Assembly: GCF_018118585.1 (NCBI RefSeq)
Contig: NZ_CP069421.1
Span: 62,001 to 126,000, forward strand
Origin: Aristaeella lactis
Lineage (GTDB): Bacteria; Bacillota; Clostridia; Christensenellales; Aristaeellaceae
Direction: 5' to 3'
DNA length: 64,000 nucleotides
Under the pieces are notes generated by a model, which was not told the origin of the DNA, ran no database searches, and worked only from the letters and a program-made list of their open reading frames with translations. The position numbers and the translations under genes are program-made. This document shows positions 59,070-64,000 of this stretch, piece by piece; the stretch's first letter is position 1, and every line of letters starts with the position of its first letter.

Positions 59070-60602
59070 ATGAAACACTTTTCCCGTCTCCTGGCACTGC
59101 TGCTGGCAGTCTGCCTGCTGCCGCTGACCTTTGTGGAAGCCGCTTCCGCAGAGGAACCCGTGACGATCACGATCTGGGGATCCGACCGTGAGAACATGCC
59201 CTTCCGTAACGGCCTGTGGACCATTGACAAGCTGCAGGAAAAACTGGGCATCAAGATCGAGATCATCTCCGCTCCGACCGAGAACCTGGCTGAGAAATAC
59301 GGCCTGCTGATCGCCGGCGGAGATTTCCCCACCATCGTTCAGTACAAGGCGAAGGATCTGCTGTTGTACAAAGATGCCTGGACGCCCCTGAATGACCTGA
59401 TCAATGAAACCGATACGCCGAACCTGTGGAAGGTTTACAGCGATCCGGACATCCGCCGGAAGGTTTCCGACGCGGACGGCATCATGCGCTTCATCGGCCA
59501 GCGGACTGCCATCACTGCCGGCAAGCTTTACTTCTGGCGCCAGGACTGGCTGGACAAGCTGGGACTGGAAACCCCAAAGACCACCGAGGATCTTTACAAC
59601 GTGTTCAAAGCCATCAAGGAAGGCGATCCGAACGGCAACGGCCAAGCGGACGAAATTCCCTTTGCTGTACGCAAGAACGGCAGCAACAACCGGGGCAACG
59701 TGATCCCCTTCATCAATAACTGGGGCATTGCCGAGACCTTCTTCGCGGAAGACGGACAGGTGAAGTTTGGCGCGACCGATCCCCGGATGAAGGAAGCGCT
59801 GGAATGGCTGAACCGCTGCTACGCCGAAGGCCTGATCGACCAGGAATACCTGACCCGGGACAAGACGTCCTGGTACAGCGCCTGGACCAACAACCAGGTG
59901 TTCATGAGCTATGACTGGAGCGCCTATATTGACAACGTAGCCAACCTGTTCAAGGATGTGGAAAGCGACATCAACATCGTGGGTGCCGTGCCTCCGGAAG
60001 GACCCACCGGCATCAGCGAAACCCGTGACCAGCTGCAGCCCATCACTGTAGATGAGGACTGGAACGCCGGTATCTATGACGGAGCTACGGATGAACAGAA
60101 GAAGGCTGCCCTGAAACTTCTGGACTACGTTTACAGCGACGAAGGCATGATCCTGATGAACTTCGGTGAAGAGGGAACCCACTTCAATGTTGTGGACGGC
60201 GATTACAAGTATTCCGACCTGATCATGAACAATCCCGACGGCCTGTCTCCCCAGGACGCGCTGCGCTCCTTCGGTATCCAGAGCATGCTGACCCTGCTGC
60301 AGGATGCCCGTTATGAGCGCGCTTTCGTGAGCGACGAAGTGAACCGCATCCGCGATATCTATGAACAGGAAGGCCACATAGGCGATGCGTTCCCGACACT
60401 GGCGTTCACGGAGGATGAACAGGATATCATCAATGAAAAGTACACCGAAATTGAAACCTATATGAACGAGACTATCGACAAGTTCATTATGGGTACAGAG
60501 TCCCTGGACAAGTTTGACGACTATGTGGCGCAGGTGGAGAGCATGGGACTGGCGGACGTGCTGGCTGTCTATCAGGCTGCCTATGACCGCTACATGAAAT
60601 AA
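59070..60602 (+). CDS. Sugar ABC transporter extracellular binding protein
   Basis: A 510-residue family 1 binding protein with a signal peptide (about 1-27, ending AASAEE). VTITIWGSDRENMPF opens the mature domain. DGIMRFIGQRTAITAGKLYFW, WLDKLGLETPKTTEDLYNVF and WTNNQVFMSYDW are blocks found in LplA/YtcQ-type proteins. There is no lipobox Cys at the cleavage site. GGAGGAAAAACC precedes the ATG. A strong terminator follows. It belongs with the two permeases and the AraC sensor upstream. Confidence 0.92.
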   Translation: MKHFSRLLALLLAVCLLPLTFVEAASAEEPVTITIWGSDRENMPFRNGLWTIDKLQEKLGIKIEIISAPTENLAEKYGLLIAGGDFPTIVQYKAKDLLLYKDAWTPLNDLINETDTPNLWKVYSDPDIRRKVSDADGIMRFIGQRTAITAGKLYFWRQDWLDKLGLETPKTTEDLYNVFKAIKEGDPNGNGQADEIPFAVRKNGSNNRGNVIPFINNWGIAETFFAEDGQVKFGATDPRMKEALEWLNRCYAEGLIDQEYLTRDKTSWYSAWTNNQVFMSYDWSAYIDNVANLFKDVESDINIVGAVPPEGPTGISETRDQLQPITVDEDWNAGIYDGATDEQKKAALKLLDYVYSDEGMILMNFGEEGTHFNVVDGDYKYSDLIMNNPDGLSPQDALRSFGIQSMLTLLQDARYERAFVSDEVNRIRDIYEQEGHIGDAFPTLAFTEDEQDIINEKYTEIETYMNETIDKFIMGTESLDKFDDYVAQVESMGLADVLAVYQAAYDRYMK

Positions 60603-60632
60603 AGAGGACCAGGTTACCCCCCCCTGACTCTG

Positions 60633-60664
60633 GGAACGGATCCGCGGATCCGTTCCCTTTTTTC
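60633..60664 (+). terminator. Terminator of the sugar ABC operon
   Basis: GGGAACGGATCC / GGATCCGTTCCC palindrome followed by six Ts. Confidence 0.9.
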
Positions 60665-60677
60665 AGGCTGGAAAAGA

Positions 60678-60707
60678 TTGACAGCTTTTCCGCGGATGCT
60701 GTAAAAT
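60678..60707 (+). promoter_or_regulatory. Promoter of the FMN/FAD reductase gene
   Basis: TTGACA at 60678-60683, 18-base spacer, TAAAAT at 60702-60707. Confidence 0.65.
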
Positions 60708-60761
60708 AATAAAGGATGACAACTGCCTGACAACTGAACAGTGCCGAATGGAGGAAAAACG

Positions 60762-62522
60762 ATGAAAAAGCTGTTATGCCTTCTGCTTACGTTTGCTATG
60801 CTGCTGGTTTCCGCAACGGCATTTGCCGAGGCGCAGCCGGAAGAGTCCCTTTTTAAGCCCGGCAGTTATACCGGGGAAGCCCAGGGCATTTTTGTACCGG
60901 TGAAGGTGACGGTACGGGTAAGTGAGACCGAGATCGAGACCGTGCTGATCGACGCTACCGGCGAGACGCCTGAACTGGGCGGCGTTGCCGCGGAAAAGAT
61001 GGCCATGGCGATCATGATGGCACAGACTCCGAACGTGGACACCGTGAGCGGCGCCACCGTGACCAGCAACGCGATCATCGCTGCAGCGACATCCGCCCTG
61101 GAGCAGGCCGGCGCGGACATTGCCGTGCTGGACGCAAACCGGAAGGACACGAAAGACGACGGACCCAAGGAAGAAAAAACGATTGACACGGAAATCGTGA
61201 TCATCGGCGCCGGCGGCGCGGGTATGACCGCGGCCATCATGCTGAAACAGGCCGGAAAGGATTTTGTGATCCTGGAGAAGATGCCTTATGTGGGCGGCAA
61301 CACCACCAAGGCCACCGGCGGTATGAACGCATCCGAAACCCATTACCAGAAGGAACAGGGGATTGAGGATTCCAACGCGCTGTTTGCGGCCGATACGATG
61401 AAGGGCGGCCACGCGCTGAACGATTCCGCCCTGGTGGCGATGATGGCCAACAGCTCGGCGGGAGCCATTGACTGGCTGGACACCATCGGCGCGGAACTGC
61501 CGAAGATCTCCTTCTCCGGCGGTGCTTCCGTGAACCGTATTCACGCGCCGGAGGACGGCTCCGGCGTCGGAGCGTACCTGGTGGACCGTTTCTCCGCCAA
61601 GCTGAATGAGCTGGGCGTGAAAGTGATGCTGGAAACCGCGGCAACCGAACTGCTGGCAGACGCGGACGGAAAGATTACCGGCGTAAAGGCGGAGGGTCCG
61701 GACGCAATCTATACGATTAACACGAAGGCCGTGATCCTGGCCAGCGGCGGATTCGGCGCAAACGAGGAAATGTATACCACTTACCGGCCTGACCTGAAGG
61801 GGACGGTAACCACCAACGCGCCCGGCGCAACCGGTGACGGCATCGTGATGGCGCAGGCACTGGGTGCTGACCTGGTGGATATTGAACAGATTCAGCTGCA
61901 TCCCACCGTGGAACAGACGACCTCCATCCTGATTACCGAATCTGTCCGCGGAGACGGCGCTATCCTGGTGAATCAGAGCGGCGAGCGTTTCACCAACGAA
62001 CTGTTGACCCGCGACGCGGTTTCCGCAGCGGAACTGGCGCAGGAAGGCAGCTATGCCTATATCATCTTCGACCAGAAGCTGAGGGATAACCTGAAGGCCA
62101 TTGAAAAATATGTGAAGAGCGGCATTACCGTCCAGGCAGACACGATTGAGGGACTGGCGGAGCAGCTGGCCATTGCTCCGGCCACACTGGCAAAGACACT
62201 GGCAGACTGGAACGAAATCGTGAAGAACCAGCGGGATACCCAGTTCGGCCGGACCACAGGCATGAAGGAAGACCTGACCACCCCGCCGTATTATGCCATC
62301 AGGATCGCTCCCGGTATCCACCACACCATGGGCGGCGTGAAGATCAACGTGGCAGCGGAAGTTATCAATACCGAAGGCGCGGCTATTCCCGGCCTGTTCG
62401 CGGCCGGCGAAGTCTGCGGCGGTGTTCACGGCGGAAACCGCCTTGGCGGAAACGCGGTGGCTGACATCGTGATCTTCGGAAGAATCGCTGCTGAGAGCGC
62501 GATGGCGTATATCGGAGAATAA
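60762..62522 (+). CDS. Exported FMN/FAD fumarate-reductase-like flavoprotein
   Basis: A 586-residue exported enzyme: signal peptide (about 1-22), an FMN-binding domain with flavinylation motif TVSGATVTS (Thr99), then a FAD-binding reductase domain with dinucleotide motif VIIGAGGAGMTAAIML (about 148-163). The substrate site has HPTVEQT, ITESVRGDGAILVNQSGERF and GIHHTMGGVKIN, with GNRLGGNAVADIVIFGR at the end. These match the fumarate reductase/UrdA family. Electron donor would be an exported FMN or a quinol-independent flavin chain. Fumarate, urocanate or another unsaturated acid is possible. ATG 60762 follows GGAGGA. Confidence 0.9.
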   Translation: MKKLLCLLLTFAMLLVSATAFAEAQPEESLFKPGSYTGEAQGIFVPVKVTVRVSETEIETVLIDATGETPELGGVAAEKMAMAIMMAQTPNVDTVSGATVTSNAIIAAATSALEQAGADIAVLDANRKDTKDDGPKEEKTIDTEIVIIGAGGAGMTAAIMLKQAGKDFVILEKMPYVGGNTTKATGGMNASETHYQKEQGIEDSNALFAADTMKGGHALNDSALVAMMANSSAGAIDWLDTIGAELPKISFSGGASVNRIHAPEDGSGVGAYLVDRFSAKLNELGVKVMLETAATELLADADGKITGVKAEGPDAIYTINTKAVILASGGFGANEEMYTTYRPDLKGTVTTNAPGATGDGIVMAQALGADLVDIEQIQLHPTVEQTTSILITESVRGDGAILVNQSGERFTNELLTRDAVSAAELAQEGSYAYIIFDQKLRDNLKAIEKYVKSGITVQADTIEGLAEQLAIAPATLAKTLADWNEIVKNQRDTQFGRTTGMKEDLTTPPYYAIRIAPGIHHTMGGVKINVAAEVINTEGAAIPGLFAAGEVCGGVHGGNRLGGNAVADIVIFGRIAAESAMAYIGE

Positions 62523-62552
62523 TCCATAATTCACAATTCATAATTCATAATG
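62520..62552. repeat. AT-rich dispersed repeat
   Basis: CATAATTCACAATTCATAAT-type units begin at the stop codon of the reductase gene and run into the start of the T-box leader region. Confidence 0.65.
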
Positions 62553-62629
62553 TGTAGTGTCCTGAGCTATCCGGCACAGAATGATTATGGAAAATGAATT
62601 GTAGTACAGGAGAAATACAAATCTTATGC

Positions 62630-62937
62630 TTGACATATAAGGCTGAGAGAGAGTATCCTGCATCTAAACCAATGAGGAAGAATAGTAGCAACCCCGCGGC
62701 ACGGAACAGGGAGCCGCCGACAGTGGAACGGCGGTGCGTGCGGAGGATGTGAATGGACTTCTGAGGGCGCTCCGAAAAGCAATGAGTAGGAAGCGACGGG
62801 GGACGCACCCGTTACCAGGGCGGCACGTATCAGGGGTACGTGATGAAAGAGATGACGATCCTCCGGGAAAGTCAAACTGAGTGGCACCGCGAAATATTCG
62901 CCTCAGTACACAGGGATCCTGTGTGCTGAGGTTTTTT
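62630..62937 (+). promoter_or_regulatory. T-box leader, specifier TGG (tryptophan)
   Basis: AGTA is at 62684-62687. The specifier-loop 3' strand reads GAA-TGG-A at 62751-62757, giving codon TGG (tryptophan) at 62754-62756. The T-box GTGGCACCGCG is at 62881-62891, and a terminator (CCTCAGTACACAGG / CCTGTGTGCTGAGG plus T-run) spans 62901-62937. TGGC of the T-box should pair with a G discriminator, which is what bacterial tRNA-Trp carries. The leader should switch on the transporter below when tryptophan is short. Confidence 0.92.
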
Positions 62938-62999
62938 GTTTCCGGCTCAAAACCTTCCCCTGTATTTCAGGACAGACAAATGAAAGGAAGGACAAAACA

Positions 63000-64000
63000 A
63001 TGAAAAAGGCACTGGCACTGGTACTGACCCTGGTTATGGTATTCTCCATGATTTCCCTGGCTTCCGCGGAGGAAAAGACAAGCTTCAAAATCGGCATCTG
63101 CAACTTTGTGGACGACGCGAGCCTGAACCAGATCATCGCGAACATCCGGGAACGGCTGGGCGAGATCGGGCAGGAAAAGGGAGTTACCTTTGAAATCGTC
63201 GAAGACAACTGCAACCTGGACACCAGCGTGATGCAGCAGATTATTGCCAACTTCATCGCCGATGAAGTGGACCTGATGGTGGGCGTTGCGACGCCTGTGG
63301 CGATCGGTATGCAGGGTATGACCACGGATAACGGAATTCCGGTGGTTTTCGCTGCCGTGTCTGATCCGGTGGGAGCCGAACTGGTGGAAAGCCTGGAAAA
63401 GCCCGGCGCCAACATCACCGGCACCTCTGACTACCTGGACACCGCCGCAGTACTGAACCTGATCTTCGCCGCCAATCCGGATGCAAAGAAGGTCGGCCTG
63501 CTTTACAATCCCTCTGAGGACGCTTCCACGGCTCCCGTTGCCGCGGCAAAGGAAATCCTGACTGAAAAGGGCGTTGAAGTGAAGGAATACACCGGCGCCA
63601 ACGTGACTGAGGTTATGCAGGCAGCTGAAGCCATCGTGAGCGATGGCATGGATGCCGTCTTTACCCCCACGGACAACACGATCATGAAAGCCGAGCTTTC
63701 CATTTATGAGACCCTGGCTGAAGCGAAGATTCCGCACTATACCGGCGCTGACTCTTTCGCCCTGAACGGCGCCTTCCTGGGCTACGGCGTGGACTATGCC
63801 AACCTGGGCCGCGTTACTGGCGATATGATTGCCGCGATCCTGGTGGACGGTGCGGATCCTGCCGTGACTCCCGTACAGACCTTCGACAACGGCACTGCCA
63901 CTGTAAACACCGAAACCTGTGCTGCGATCGGCTTCGACTTTGAAGCGATCAAGGAAGCCTTCGGACCTTACTGCACCAAGGTGCAGGAAATCACCACGGC
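63000..64000 (+). CDS. trpX: TrpX-like ABC transporter substrate-binding protein (partial)
   Basis: The first 333 residues; the gene runs off the window. Signal peptide (about 1-23), then an ABC substrate-binding fold of the TrpX/YcjN type: FKIGICNFVDDASLNQII, GVATPVAIGMQGM, PVVFAAVSDPVGA, KKVGLLYNPSED, AVFTPTDNTI and AFLGYGVDYANLGR. Control by a tryptophan T-box supports tryptophan as ligand. The permease (TrpY) and ATPase (TrpZ) genes are expected just downstream. ATG 63000 follows AAAGGAAGG. No lipobox Cys is seen. Confidence 0.9.
   Translation, partial: MKKALALVLTLVMVFSMISLASAEEKTSFKIGICNFVDDASLNQIIANIRERLGEIGQEKGVTFEIVEDNCNLDTSVMQQIIANFIADEVDLMVGVATPVAIGMQGMTTDNGIPVVFAAVSDPVGAELVESLEKPGANITGTSDYLDTAAVLNLIFAANPDAKKVGLLYNPSEDASTAPVAAAKEILTEKGVEVKEYTGANVTEVMQAAEAIVSDGMDAVFTPTDNTIMKAELSIYETLAEAKIPHYTGADSFALNGAFLGYGVDYANLGRVTGDMIAAILVDGADPAVTPVQTFDNGTATVNTETCAAIGFDFEAIKEAFGPYCTKVQEITT

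Overview
The window is about 64 kb of a GC-rich, Gram-positive-type anaerobe, most likely a member of the Clostridia (Bacillota). The evidence is two T-box leaders, an FMN riboswitch, a complete Rnf complex, a four-subunit 2-oxoacid:ferredoxin oxidoreductase, RqcH, and LplB/LplC-type sugar permeases driven by an AraC sensor. A GH10 xylanase and an SGNH/CE2-like esterase suggest a gut or rumen fibre degrader. The genus cannot be named from this sequence. No rRNA, tRNA, CRISPR array, transposase or prophage was seen.

Layout. 0-2.3 kb: end of a thiamine pyrophosphokinase, then a proline-type T-box leader and a sodium:solute symporter. 2.3-9.1 kb: a YerB-like protein, a two-component system with a GerMN lipoprotein, and an HtrA protease. 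9.1-13 kb: a cassette of PIG-L deacetylase, phosphodiester glycosidase (NAGPA) and Lgt-like membrane protein. 13-17.7 kb: PRPP synthetase, a CE4 polysaccharide deacetylase, and a receptor-like diguanylate cyclase. 17.8-24.5 kb (minus strand): a second, enlarged version of the cassette with leucine-rich-repeat proteins. 24.6-35 kb: the rnf operon, running on into a giant flavin/heme protein and two cytochrome c maturation genes. 35-43.6 kb: CE2-like esterase, vor/kor-type oxidoreductase, pseudouridine degradation genes, gpmI, and an esterase. 43.6-51.8 kb: riboflavin-regulated RibU, rqcH, xylanase, nucleoside kinase, exonuclease, and a flavoprotein. 51.8-60.6 kb: an amino-acid ABC operon with a DapF-like racemase, then a sugar ABC operon with its AraC sensor. 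60.7-64 kb: an exported FMN/FAD reductase and a tryptophan T-box upstream of a TrpX-like binding protein.

The most striking system is at 24.6-35 kb. RnfC, an RnfD-RnfG fusion, RnfE, RnfA and RnfB are followed 13 bases later by a 1002-residue membrane-anchored protein. It has three tandem RnfG-like FMN-binding domains, a fourth divergent FMN domain, a NrfA (ammonia-forming nitrite reductase) pentaheme domain with its CxxCK catalytic heme, and a fifth FMN domain. ResB and CcsA, which attach heme c, come next. I infer one transcription unit that sends electrons from ferredoxin or NADH through Rnf and a covalent flavin wire to nitrite (or a similar acceptor) outside the membrane, with ion pumping. 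An exported FMN/FAD fumarate-reductase-like enzyme (60.8 kb) and an FMN-riboswitch-controlled riboflavin importer (43.6 kb) fit the same flavin-based extracellular electron economy. No ApbE flavin transferase lies in the window.

The second unusual theme is the duplicated PIG-L / NAGPA / Lgt-like cassette. In one copy the NAGPA domain is fused to a leucine-rich-repeat lipoprotein. It looks like an undescribed envelope glycan or glycolipid modification system.
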